Below are positions 1-10,412 of a stretch of 64,000 nt of DNA, piece after piece. The stretch is from Diphasiastrum complanatum. Taxonomy: Eukaryota > Streptophyta > Lycopodiopsida > Lycopodiales > Lycopodiaceae. The notes under the pieces are model-generated. The model had not been told where the DNA came from. It saw only the letters and a program-made list of their open reading frames with translations, and searched no databases. Numbering within the stretch: position 1 is the stretch's first letter; each line of letters begins with the position of its first letter. The position numbers were made by a program, and so were the translations under genes. The DNA is taken from the NCBI GenBank assembly GCA_029204225.1, contig CM055107.1:7722873-7786872 (forward strand), read 5' to 3'.

Positions 1-396
1 TGAATAAATTTACTTGGAGGAGTCTTGTTCAACAATGTTTGGGAGGAGCCTTTGTAGCTTTATCTGCAATCCACTAGTAACATAACTCTTCATGATGTCC
101 TTTCTTCTTGAAATATGCACATTTGAACATTTTGTTCTCTACAAAATTTCCATCCCTATTTTTGGCACTTTGTGGCTTCTGAAATTTTATCCTCTGTATC
201 CTTGGTCTAGTTTTTAAATTATACTACTAAAGCAAGTGCATCATCAGTATGTAGACTTAGCTATTTTTGCCTCACATCTTCTTGAAGATGGATTGTAATA
301 AAACCTAACATCCTTGTTATATCCAAACATTTTCAAGACTCAAGTTCGACTTTTGATTAGCTTTTGTTAGTTTTTGTTGGGTGTGAATCATCCATG

Positions 397-780
397 GCTT
401 TGATACCATGTTGGGATGTTTGTAGTAATGCATTCTAGACAAAACCTGATTGTCATTCTACACTAATTTGCATATTTCTACTTAGATTTTATAATAGTCT
501 TGGTACAAAGATAAAATTGATGCATAGAGAGAAAATGAAGCACACATGAGCAAAATCCAATGACAAGACAATACAATGGTTTCAACTCCAATGGTGGTGT
601 CTAATGATATCAACTCCACTGAAGCCCATTCGATGATTCTAATTACAGGACAATACCTTCTCGGGTTTGAAATGTAGGCCATATACTTGTTGACTGCTTC
701 TCTGACACATCAAGCTCATCTTTTAACTAACACTCCTCGATCAACATAACTTTTGTGCTCATGCGGGTTCTTGACATTTC
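397..780 (-). repeat. Candidate copia primer-binding site and LTR end (minus strand)
   Basis: Read on the minus strand, 408-397 is TGGTATCAAAGC, the usual initiator-Met tRNA primer site of plant Ty1/copia elements. The next base outward (409) begins TGTTGGG, a plausible LTR terminus. The right end of this LTR was not located; 780 is only a nominal limit. Bases 1-396 would then be the leader or gag side of the same element, but I recognise no protein there. Confidence 0.4.
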
Positions 781-1190
781 TAGAAGAGGATCAGAATACA
801 AACATCCCTAGTCCTGCCATAATCAAGCAGCGGCAATATGCAAGGTTCTGGACTCGCTAATATCTCTGCTAATCTAGTGGCACCAAAGATGGACACAATG
901 GTACATTATCTTCAACCTGTGAGGACGGTGATGTACAGATAAGGTGTGGCAGTATACGGAATATTAGGACCTATGGGAGGGCTTGGACGGAACATTTTCG
1001 ACGCTTTTTGTCATTAGGTAGTGAGTGATGATTGTATTATATGACCCTTTTCCAAAGTACTCGATAAGGGCGCCCCTTCCCTTTAAGTAGTCATGAGAAC
1101 AATTCAAGTGTAGTGTGCAATTCCCCAACCATCTTGGTTCCTATTGTAATTGCACCCAGAAGGGACAATTTGTATTAGGTCACAGTTTCA
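781..1190. other. Unassigned degraded sequence
   Basis: No open reading frame or RNA gene is recognised. Weak copia-like fragments in mixed frames just before 1190 suggest this is the decayed protease side of the copia relic that follows. Confidence 0.3.
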
Positions 1191-2877
1191 GAGGGAGTGG
1201 ACAATGCATTGGCTACCACCTCCTGTAACAGCGAATCAGAAATATGGCACAAAAGAATGGAGCATATCAACATGAGAGCGCTTTACAAGATGACAAAGGA
1301 CTGTCTGGCAATGGGGGTGAATGTAACCCAAACACATCCAAATTTTTGTCAGATTTGTGCTCTAGGAAAGCAGAGTCGGGGACCCTTCTCAGGACATGTG
1401 ACTAGAGCGAAGGCAGTACTTGACCTCAAATCTGTCTGGACCCATGGTGGTAGGCTCAATATCAAAATCAAAATATTTTGTCACCTTTATTGATGATTAC
1501 AATCATATGACTGTGATTTATTTTTTGAAATTAAAATTAGAAGTTTTTGCAAAGTTCAAGTGTTTTCAAGCCTATGCAAAAAGATAGCTACAAAGTAAAT
1601 TGAAAGTATTGTGATTGGCAGCGAGTTCAAAGGGCACTGCAGAAAGGAAGGCATTGCCAGATAGTACACCATTTCTTACCCCACAGCATAATGGTGTGGC
1701 GGAAAGAAAGAACATGACACTAATGGATGCAGCCCGATGCATGTTGATTCAGTTAGGTTTGCCTAAGGAGTTATGGGAAGCCACAGTTACAGCTTCAACC
1801 TACCTGTAGAATCGAATATTGACAGCAGTTTTCAAGAGCAAGACCCCGTATGAGATATGGTTCGACAGAAGGCCAAACCTCTCACATACCAGGATCTTTG
1901 GATGTGATGCCTATGTGCACACACTAGACCAAAAGAGAAAGAAATTGGAGGATAAGTCTTCAAAGGCCATTTTTATAGGCTAACCGTCTCAGACAACTGG
2001 GTATAAGCTATGCGATACACTGACTAAGAAAATACTTGTTAGTCGAGCTGTCAAATTTGATGAAGGTCAGTTCACAAGATCTGATCAAGAATATGGTGCA
2101 GATTTTCACCAGTATCCATATTTTCCCAGAACAGACACAAGTGAAGCTGAGGAGGCATTAGCGGATCCCCCAGCTCAACCAGTACTGCCACAAGATGAGG
2201 GGCAAGAACAAAACGTACAAGTGCAAGTACTAGCAAGATAGTTTGGAGTTGTAGTAGCAACACTAGTGGAAGGGCATTAGATGACAATAACCCGGCCAAT
2301 GAGATTACGCACGCCTTCACTGAAGGTAGTTGAAAATGCTGAGATAAGTCATGAATGTGCAGACTTTTGTGGGATAACAGAAGAGCCAGAGAGCTTCCAA
2401 TTGGTGGGCCATAGTAGTGAAAGTAAGCAATGGCATCAGGCAATGCAGGAAGAACTACAATCCATGGAAAGAAACAAAGCATGGGAACTAAGAACATTAC
2501 CTGCTGGAAGAAAGACAATAAACAACAAATGGGTTTTTAAAAGAAAAACCAATGCAGCAGGTGCAGTGGTCCGCTACAAAGCCAGATTAGTGGCAAGGGG
2601 TTTCTCACAAAAGGAAGGGATCGATTATTTTGAAACCTTCTCTCCCACAATAAAAATGGCCAGCATAAGAACACTCTTAGCATATGCTACGAGGGAGGTA
2701 CGATATGGAAATTCATCAGATTGAGGTTAAGGCAACATTCTTGTATGGAAACATTGAGAAAGAAATCTACATGACACAGCCAAAAGGTTTTGTAGATAAA
2801 GCTCATCCAGAATTTGTATGCAGATTGACTAAATGCATTTATGGATTGAAACAGGCTACAAGAGCATGGCTAATCTC
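1190..2877 (+). pseudogene. Ty1/copia pol relic (integrase to mid reverse transcriptase)
   Basis: Fragments in several frames follow the copia pol order. 1197-1493 has the GAG-pre-integrase zinc site (WHKRMEH then CQIC). 1470-1570 has the first integrase block (FIDDY) in another frame. 1615-1809 has the block around the catalytic Glu (NGVAERKN). 2281-2724 has the RT start ([20 protein letters not shown]) and 2684-2917 the next RT block (YGLKQATRAW). The central integrase Asp and everything from the RT YVDD motif onward are missing. The coding homology stops abruptly at about 2876, where the gypsy-1 LTR fragment begins. It resembles the Tnt1/Retrofit type more than the copia-A or copia-D families in this window. 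Non-functional. Confidence 0.85.
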
Positions 2878-3067
2878 TAAGTTAAAAAATGACTTTGGGC
2901 CTCTAGTTTTATTTTAATTCCAAGGCTCAAGTCAGCTTTATTTTATTTACAACTTTAGTTGCGTGCTCATTGGGCCATGGGCTTACGCGCGCAGGATGTC
3001 ATGCCCTTGCAACACATTTTATTGAATGATTTTATTTATTTACACTTTGTTGGGAATACCCCCAACA
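2875..3067 (-). repeat. Truncated 3' LTR of gypsy-1
   Basis: These ~193 bases match the outer ~193 bases of the LTR at 18049-18866, including the shared stretch GGGCCATGGGCTTACGCGCG and the terminus ending CCCCCAACA. The other ~625 bases of the LTR are missing, and the break abuts a copia RT relic, so the outer edge and target-site duplication were lost by deletion or rearrangement. The few mismatches indicate an old element. Confidence 0.85.
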
Positions 3068-3395
3068 GGACCCACGGCCTGAAGTAGTGTCGGTCCCTCG
3101 ACACTCTGCCGGTTTAGTAGAGCATTTTCTTTGCCCGCCTTTGCTAGATGAGGTAGGTGGTGACATCCTCCATAAAGTTGAGGCGGTCCAATTTCTTCAA
3201 GTCTTTTGGCGTGTGAAGAGACTTGTGGGCCCCCCGCATCCAATCTTGGTCGACCCATGTTTGGAATCGGCATGTCCATATATCACCTTGAAGCGCAGCT
3301 CGATAATAGACATGAGCCATTGGCAGTTGATCTTCAATTTTGTCTGAAGGTAGCGCCTTACTAATATCAAAGAATATGGATGGGAGAAAATTTTC

Positions 3396-6166
3396 TCATT
3401 TAGTTTCGATCCCCATCAGATATTCTAAGTCTCGGATGTAAGTGGCTGTCGCGCGGACTGTGAGATCAGGGCAATTGATGTATTGGTTGGCGAATGCGGT
3501 GAGAGCCTTCTGGCATCTACATCCGTAGTCCACCCATATTCTGATTGTATGACCGGCCAATTGAAATTTTGAAGTGTGATTTTGTCCAGAGGGGTGCTGC
3601 ATTCCGCCCATTTGGATCTTCGTGGACATGGCAGGAAGCGCGCGTTCACCCGTAATTATTGTGGACTCGTCATGTAGGCCCTGATGGCCGAAGGATCTCT
3701 TTCGAACAACTGTTGATGCCACTCTGGTTGTGGTTGGAGGGCGGGTAGTACTTGCAGCTCATTGCCCTTGATTGTTTGAGTAGAAAACGATATCTGTCAG
3801 CCGCCTCTTGATGACTCGTGGGGATACTTTGATAAAATTCATTGATTTTCTCCTCCACGGACTTCGGTCTTCAGAAGGCCCGGCTGGCAAATATCATGTG
3901 TGAACCTCTGGATGATGTGCTTGTCTTTGGCTGGTAGTTGCACCTTGTCCCTGGTCTCGCGTCTCAACAGCCGTATCTGTCTGCCCTTGGTCTTGGCCTT
4001 CGGATCCTTGATCTTGTTGATTCTCATGTTGCCTGCTGGCTCTGGTCTTGGCTTGTACTGGCTTGTGCAGCGTCAAAAGTAGGTGGCGGTGGAATTACCA
4101 TGGGGGTGGGCTGGGCCTTGTTTCCATGAATTTCTGGTAGGCCTTGAGGGCTTGCTTGGCCTGGGCGAGCTCGTGCGTTGTGCTTGTCCGATATTTGTTG
4201 AACTTTGCCTGGTAGTTGTTTAGGGTTTGGCTATAAACTTGCACCTGACGCCGTAGAAGATTCATTTCTGATTGAGAAAGCGGCCTTGAGTCTGGTGCAG
4301 GTTGAGCTAACCAGACGAGCTTTTCCTCTTGTAGTGCTTTGACCTCCGTCCCCAGGCACATATTCTCTGCTTCCAAAAGGGTAAGTTGTGCCTAGATGGG
4401 GGCAAGCCATTGGGACGCTTTAGCTTGAAGCTCCCGCACCTTCGTGAAGGCCTCAGTCATCGCTTTGGAGAGGCTTTGCATATATTTATTGAGGCCCTCC
4501 TCCTTCTACAACAGCTTGGCAATCTTCTAGTGCCCTGCTTGTTCGTATTGATGAGCCAAAATTAGCTCTTGCTACAGCTTGGTGAGGTCTGCTCGCAGCT
4601 GTGTGTTACTCGTCGCCAAGTGTAGTACCCTGCTTTCCAGAATGGCTTTGGCTGCTACCGCATCCAGGATGTATTTTCCCAGAGTTTGGTACATCGTCGT
4701 TAGATCTGTGGGAGCAGCCGGTACACTGGCACTGGCAGGGGCTTTTGTTGTATCGGCCTCGATGACTTGTGGAGTACCATCGTCATTGTCTTCTATCAAG
4801 TTCTCATTGGACCTGATGCCATCTGGGACAGTAGCCCGATTTGGTGATGGTGCAAACACTGTTTGGACAAATGCATCACCAGGCAAAGGTTGGTTGCCCT
4901 CGGCAACCTTTGTTGGCGAGGCGAGTGGGGTTTGAAAAGCAACTGTGGAAACAGGGGTGAGGACGGTTTGTCCGAATGAGAGGATGGGAGGAACAGAAGG
5001 AAATTGGAGGGTGGTGAGGATGGAGCAGAAAGCGTCTGGCGTGGGGGTAAAAAATTGATGACTTGCATCCATGCCAGAGTGTCTGGAGACAATTGAGAAT
5101 CAGAGGGACTGAATGGAATGGAAGCAACGGTGGCGGCAGGACTAATGGAAGATGCGATGGTGATGGATGGAGTAGTTGATACTGGAAGAGAAATAGGAGT
5201 GGTATCAATAGAAGAAACAAGAATGGAGACAGAAATAGATGTGGATGGAACATGAAGAGAGGTAGCGACAACAAAAATCGGAGTGGGGGGTTGCACGTAA
5301 GAAGAAGTGGCAGTTGTTGATGGGGTGGTTAGTGCGGTAGTGGAGGTGCGTCTTCAGGTAGCAGGTGGAGATGTGGGTGTAGAGGCAGCGCCACGTATTC
5401 GTTTGCTAGCCATTGTGTTAATAACTGTAGGTTGGGAGGAGGTGGATGCTTGAGATGGCGGATAAAGGTTAGTATGTGGCACGAGGGTAGACAAAAGAGA
5501 TGAGCATTGAAAACTGCGCACTTTCGTCTCGAGAAGTGCGCAGGCAAAGTTACACAACAGGGGGCCTTCTGCAATTTGCTCACAGTTGTTGAGTTTGATG
5601 GAGTTGGTTAGTTCTCGAATAAGGAAGCTATGGCAATTGTATGGCACAACGGAGGGACCAGAGAATTCCAAAAAGGATTCCACTATTTGACTCAGCAGCA
5701 TAGACTGGATTCTGTCCTTGCGAAATGTTGAAATAACCAAAAAGTTATTCAATAGATGTGCAGCCACCTGAATGATGGGTTCCATGATAGCTTCTATCAG
5801 GTAACCATTGTTAGTTTGGATGGGAATTTTTGGTGTGGGTTGGGTGACGAACGGTTTGATCAGAGCTTTGGCGTGGCGATGGGAGATGGGCTGACGATCA
5901 CCGGGCATAATGCCAACGGTGACCATCGAGTCTGCATTAATCCTGACCTTGTACGTGGTACCTTGGTACAGGAAGTAGAAGCAAGTCTTTTCCTCATCCC
6001 AGGTGGCATAAGCGTGAAGGGCGAGGCCCATGTTAATCTCAGAATGGAAGAACGTCGAGTAAAAACCCATTGCCGCTAGAAGTGGACCGGCTATCTGTAG
6101 CCATGGTTGGATCAGAACGTCAGAGGGTAGAGGCCAAATCTGTGTGGCCGTGGGGATGTCAGCCAT
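3396..6166 (-). pseudogene. Extra ORF of gypsy-1 between integrase and 3' LTR (function unknown)
   Basis: A long decayed coding region in the position where Athila-type elements carry an env-like ORF and some Tat elements an additional ORF. The first part (6166-5354, 270 codons from MADIPTATQ) is intact and resembles the 124-codon ORF of gypsy-2 at 22330-21956: both have a 'PLL.AMG' start, a TYKVRI/THKVRI block, NDGYLLEAI/NNGYLIEAI and LLNNFL. The second part (5072-4095) is one frame crossed by four TAG codons (4572, 4527, 4506, 4392). It holds a Ser/Thr/Pro-rich stretch and then a Gln/Glu-rich probable coiled coil. A Gln-rich stretch follows at about 4080-3900, and a C-terminal piece (YRFLLKQSRAMSCKYY and on to 3396) lies in shifted frames. 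I see no signal peptide or clear membrane segment, so an envelope role is not supported. A resemblance to the plant transposon domain Transposase_32 (PF20167) is possible but unverified. Confidence 0.6.
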
Positions 6167-6211
6167 GGTTGGATCAGAGCGTCAGAGGGTAGAGGCCAAA
6201 TCTGTGTGGCT
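6098..6211. repeat. ~52-bp direct duplication over the start of the extra ORF
   Basis: The stretch containing CCATGGTTGGATCAGA and GGCCAAATCTGTGTGG occurs at 6098-6149 and again at 6160-6211 with about one mismatch. The presumed start codon of the extra ORF (6166-6164) lies between and within the copies, so one copy is now part of the N-terminal coding sequence. Confidence 0.8.
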
Positions 6212-6469
6212 GGATCACCTGTTTGGCGCAAGAGTCTTCAGAGGATGAGGAGTCCATGTTAGCAGTGATGATTAGCGGTTGAAAAAATAGAAAAAAATGG
6301 TGGAAAATGAAAAAGGGTGTGAAAACGACAGAAAACTGTGAATAACGAGTGTTGGATGATAAGAAGTGTAGTTCAGAGTGCAGATCGGTGTTTAGTATGA
6401 TCAGATGACAACTGGTAGGAAGTTTGGTTGCAAACGGAAAACTTGGTAATTTTAGAGTAAATTTCGGCA

Positions 6470-6527
6470 GAGCTTCGCTAGCAAATGTGACAAATGACTC
6501 GAATTCAGCCCTTATATAGCAGAATTT
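6470..6527 (-). promoter_or_regulatory. Conserved TATA-bearing block upstream of the extra ORF
   Basis: On the minus strand GCTATATAAG (6520-6511) is followed by a stretch through TGCTAGCGAAGCTC that is clearly conserved in gypsy-2 (22578-22521), although the surrounding DNA has diverged. It lies about 345 bases upstream of the extra ORF start in gypsy-1. It could be an internal promoter for a separate mRNA. Alternatively the block may be part of a short conserved peptide, since both copies encode a similar AEF.SF.T.ASEAL string. Confidence 0.4.
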
Positions 6528-7350
6528 AGAGTGCGTATTAGGTGAAATCCACTTTCCCTTGTTCAGTTCCACCCAAATTTTGGCAGACACCTTCTTCACA
6601 AAATTCTAAGACCTCAGGGAAGTCTGCGAGAGTTCAGAAGGTGATTTGGCTGCTATGCGAAGGTTCTGCGAGGGTTCAGGCTGTCTGCGAGGGTTCAACT
6701 CTCGCAGGAAGTGATCTCTTGCACAACTTGTTCCTATGATTGGATTTTCAAGATCAGACCATGTAGACAGGCTAATTTTACTGCTCTGATTCCATTTAGG
6801 CACCTTGCGAGGGTTGGTAAGATGATCTTGAGGCTCTATAAGGATTTTGAAAATTCAGCTTCTGAGAACTCTCACATACACTAGAAAATGATGATTCCTC
6901 CATTAGGAACTCTTGCAGAGATTTTCATGGATGTATCTAAGTCAGATCTGGTGACTGTCCAAGTTTCAAGAGCTATCTCCCAGAGGATCTCAAAAAATCA
7001 AGAAAAAAGTGCTCTTTCAGAGTGTCTTTTGATGAGATCTCGAGATTTTCTTATTTTTAACTTTAAACTGGTAATCAACTTCATGCAGGCTTGATCTGAC
7101 TGTTGGTAGTTCTCTAGAAATTTTGATGGATACTTGGTAACAGATCCATCAGTCAATCTGATGATCTGCTTCCTTCTTGATCCTATCTGGATTTGGATCC
7201 TTTTTGGATTCTGATGGATTTTTTCGATCTTGCCAGATCTGGCTAAATCTTGATGGATCTAGTTTGATTTGGCTTGATCTTCTTAGATCTAGCGGTGATG
7301 GCTTAGCAGAATAGCTTTTTGTAACGTGCCACCCCCAATCTGGATCTGCC
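6528..7350. other. gypsy-1 spacer between integrase and extra ORF, with CTGCGAGRGTT repeats
   Basis: No coding region is recognised. The motif CTGCGAGGGTT or close variants occur at about 6614, 6657 (diverged), 6668, 6685 and 6805, and as its complement AACTCTCGCAG at 6697. The copies at 6685 and 6697 form an 11-bp inverted repeat with one base between the arms (6685-6707). The same motif fills the gypsy-1 5' leader. Confidence 0.6.
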
Positions 7351-9490
7351 TTATTGTGGTGGCCAGTACTTGTGCAACCGGCTACCATTGATGGGTGTAT
7401 CGAATGGTGTCCCATCTAGTTTTTCCAAATTCACAGCTCCATGATTAAGAATTTCTTTGATTCTATAAGGACCTTCGCCTGTGAATTTTCACTTTTCCTT
7501 GATCGCCTTGGTTTTATACATCACGACCAGATCTTCGAAGCGAAGATTCTTCTTTTTAACCTGCGATCATGCCATGCCTTGCATCTTTCCTTTTCAGCTG
7601 CCAGTGCGTGCACAACTAGTAAGCGTGTTTCACAGAGTTTATGCAGAGCTTCGTGGCATAGTTGTAGAGATTTGGACTCATTAAGACATTGTGTGGTGGC
7701 AATCCTTAATGAAGGAACTAAAAACTCTACTGGCATTAGAACATCCTGACCATATACCAATTGAAAGGGCGTTTGATCAGTGCTTCCTTTATATGTTGTC
7801 CTGAATGCCCACTGTGCAGCATGCAACTTATGTTCCCAATCCGATCTGCTAGCTTCAACTGTTTTCGTGAGCACGCTACACAGGATCTTATTGGATGATT
7901 CTGCTTGCCCATTACCACGAGGATAATAAGGTGTACTGGTTCTGTGGTTCACGAAGAATTCCTCCAACAGAAACTTGATGGTCTTGTTGATGAAATGGCT
8001 TCCACGATCGCTGACTAGCTCCACCGGGCATCCGAAGCGTATAATGATATTTTCATAAAGGAACTTGGTAATGGTCCTAGCATCAGCTACTCTTATTGCC
8101 TTGGCTTCGACCCATTTGGTGAGGTAGTCTGTGGCTACGATTATGTATCGAGCTTGAGAACTCCATGTTGCAGGGTGAATTGGACTGATGTAATCCAATC
8201 CCCACTTTTTGAATAGTGCTTGGGATAAGACCGGGTGTAGTAAGTCATAATTTAATCTCGTTGGTCTCCTTGCCCTTTGGCACACATCACACTTTTTCAA
8301 GTATTCCTCCATATCCTTATGAATCGTTGGCCACCAACATCCTGATTGCAGAATCTTGCGAACTATAATGTCAGATGCAAAATGCCCTCCACCCATGCCT
8401 TCATGTGAAAGCAAAACGATCTGGGTGGTCTCATGAGGAAGAATACACCGCCGAAGAATTCCATCTGGACCTCTTTGATACAACTAGCCGGCAATCAACT
8501 AATAAGGTCTAGCCTTTAAGATCAATTTCCGGGGTTCCGCCTTTGGTAAAGATTTGTCTAGTTGGCCCCGCATTAGATATTCAACAATGTTGGCCGCCCG
8601 TTCTGGTACTGTGTCCACGTAAAATAGGACAACATCTGCCAACTCATCGTCGGGTTGGTTTGCAATCTCCTTCCCTTTGATTCATGACACGTGATCTGCC
8701 ATGTAATGTTGTTTTCCCTTGCGAACTACTATCCAAAAATCAAACTCCAACAATAGAAGTAACCACCTGGTGATTCTTCCGGTGTTGCGAGTTTTATTAA
8801 CGAGATAGAACAAGGGTTGATGGTCCATATAAAATGCAAAATGTGTGGCCATCAAATAGTGTCAAAATGTTTTAACCGCATAGATTATTGTCAGTGCTTC
8901 CCGTTCTGTGGTTGAATAATTCATTTCAGTATCACTGAGTTGTCGGCTTGCAAATTGGATTGAAAAATTCTTTTTGTGTTCACCTGGCTAGGTTAAGACT
9001 GCTCCAACTGCATACTTTGATGCATCCGTATGCACGTGGAACTCAATGGACCAATTGGGTGGGCGTAAGATTGGTGCTAAAACCAATGCATCTTTAAGGT
9101 TCTGAAAAGCCTTTAGGGCTTCCTCGTTCCAATGTGGATCTGTTGTGAGTTTGTAAATTGGTCGGGCTAACTCCGTAAAATCAAGAATGAAGATCCTATA
9201 ATAGTTAGCATGATCCATGAAAATGTAGACCTCGTGGATCGTCCCCGGTGGTGGTAGATCAACAATGATCCTGATCTTAGATAGATATGTGGCAATCCCG
9301 TGTCTTGACCCTATATGGCCGAGAATCAAGCCATGTGTCACCTAGAATTGACATTTTTCTGGATTCAGGGAGATCTGGTATTCATGGCATTTTTGTAACA
9401 CCTTTGCCAAGTTGGATAAGTGTCCTGAATCTGGTCCATGCACGCACAGATTGTCCAAGAAAATCTCCAGAAATTTTAGTCCGTACCACT
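7351..9490 (-). pseudogene. gypsy-1 pol: RT C-terminus, RNase H and integrase
   Basis: Reading leftwards, about 9490-9345 encodes the end of the RT palm; the YxDD-type motif is FLDN, so the second catalytic Asp has become Asn. 9341-8500 covers the RT thumb and RNase H (FHVHTDASKYAVGA; DHQPLFYLVNKT). 8483-7521 is an intact stretch of integrase: an HHCC zinc site (HEGMGGGH then CDVC), catalytic Asp in GLDYIS, Asp in VSDRGSHF and Glu in GQAESSNK. The integrase end (DGTPF..PINGSRL..YWPP) lies in a second frame and stops at 7353-7351. From 9341 to 7521 a single frame holds with no indel but five stops: TAG at 8988, 8499 and 8484, TGA at 8862 and 8682. All sit where Gln or Arg is expected. RT fingers, the rest of the palm and protease are deleted. 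Confidence 0.9.
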
Positions 9491-9498
9491 GTTGCTGC

Positions 9499-9745
9499 TC
9501 AGGTTGGGGTGGCATTTGCATCTCTAGTTATGCTGTTGTCAGGTTTACATGGGCACTTGTTGATTGGCTGGCCCTGGTGGAGCAGGTAAGGCCATATGTT
9601 GTGGTTGATTTGGTGCGCCATACCTTGGTGCCACGTTGGGTGCCCCTTGATGGTAAGGATAGGAAATCTGATAAGGACTTCTCTTCTGTTGAACAATCCA
9701 GGGGTTGAACGGGCAGAATGTTGTATCGTGCGATGTTGCATTGCA
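9499..9745 (-). pseudogene. gypsy-1 gag C-terminal part
   Basis: This is the gag portion downstream of the copia-A insertion. It encodes the last half of a CX2CX4HX4C knuckle (SHDTTFC), then FNPWIVQQ and a Pro/Gln/Tyr-rich tail. Gypsy-2 has the same order at about 26760-26690 (SSDHETVFC then FNPRI). With copia-A and one TSD copy removed, codons at 15808-15797 (CHLC) join 9745 and complete the knuckle. The frame soon decays and then meets the deletion that removed protease and most of RT. Confidence 0.8.
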
Positions 9746-10400
9746 TGTGAAAATTGTCAACATTTCCTAGCTAGTTTGAGGCCTAAATTGGCTAAAATTG
9801 TAAATAGTTTTGGTTCTGGAGTTTCACACGTGTGAACCAGGCCACAATGTTTTTATTTACTGTATTTTTTCAGTATGATGAAGTGTCAAACTTCATACCC
9901 TTCAAAATGAGACCATTTTGATGTATTTTGGTCATATAAGCCATTTTTAGCTATTTTTCCTATATAGGGAATATCTAGGGTCAAGTACCTTCTAGAGAGA
10001 GGAGAGAGAGTCATCTTCCTCATCCATAAATAGTAGGGAAGTCGTGGAGAACAGGTTGGAGAAACCTTTTGTATGCTTCATTGAGATCAATAGATCATTG
10101 TCATTGTTTCTTCCTCCATTGAGAGCATTGTTGTGTGTATTGTCTTCAAGCTATTGTGTATGATCTTAGGTGCTTTCCAAAAGTGATAGGCTGATGTATT
10201 ATGGACTGTATAATGCTATTTTGGGCCGCACTTGATGTTTATGGAAGTTTCCATTTGTGATAAATGCTTTTTGATCAAGTTCTTTGCATTCTAGGTAGCA
10301 TAGAATGTGTTGCCAATTCCTAGCTTATGTAGTTTGGAGTGCAAGCATTCAAGCCAATGATCTTGGAGTTTAGATCCACTTAGGATCTGTATTTTTCACA
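9746..10400 (+). repeat. 5' LTR of copia-A
   Basis: 655 bp, starting TGTGAAAATTG and ending TTTTTCACA, with short inverted termini TGTGAAAA/TTTTCACA. It contains the palindrome CACACGTGTG at 9825-9834 and a likely TATA region around CCTATATAGGG (about 9960). It matches 15140-15794 base for base except one site. Confidence 0.95.
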
Positions 10401-10412
10401 TGGTATCAGAGC
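10401..10412 (+). other. copia-A primer-binding site
   Basis: TGGTATCAGAGC directly follows the 5' LTR. It is complementary to the 3' part of plant initiator-Met tRNA and is the standard copia minus-strand primer site. Confidence 0.95.

Noticed and set aside
2072-2518. Minus-strand 148-codon ORF over the copia relic
   Set aside because: It is antisense to recognisable RT sequence and has no similarity of its own.
6174-6599. 141-codon ORF upstream of the gypsy-1 extra ORF as a separate gene
   Set aside because: Only the AEF.SF.T.ASEAL part is shared with gypsy-2; the rest is AT-rich leader, so it is described as a regulatory block instead.
4392-8990. Nuclear genetic code with TAG read as Gln
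   Set aside because: TAG replaces Trp in copia-C (about 40545) and ends the intact copia-D polyprotein; TAA and TGA stops also occur. C-to-T decay explains the data better.
9287-9835. Plus-strand ORFs at 9287-9589, 9412-9708 and 9596-9835
   Set aside because: These are shadows of the minus-strand gypsy-1 gag and RT, and the last runs into the copia-A LTR.
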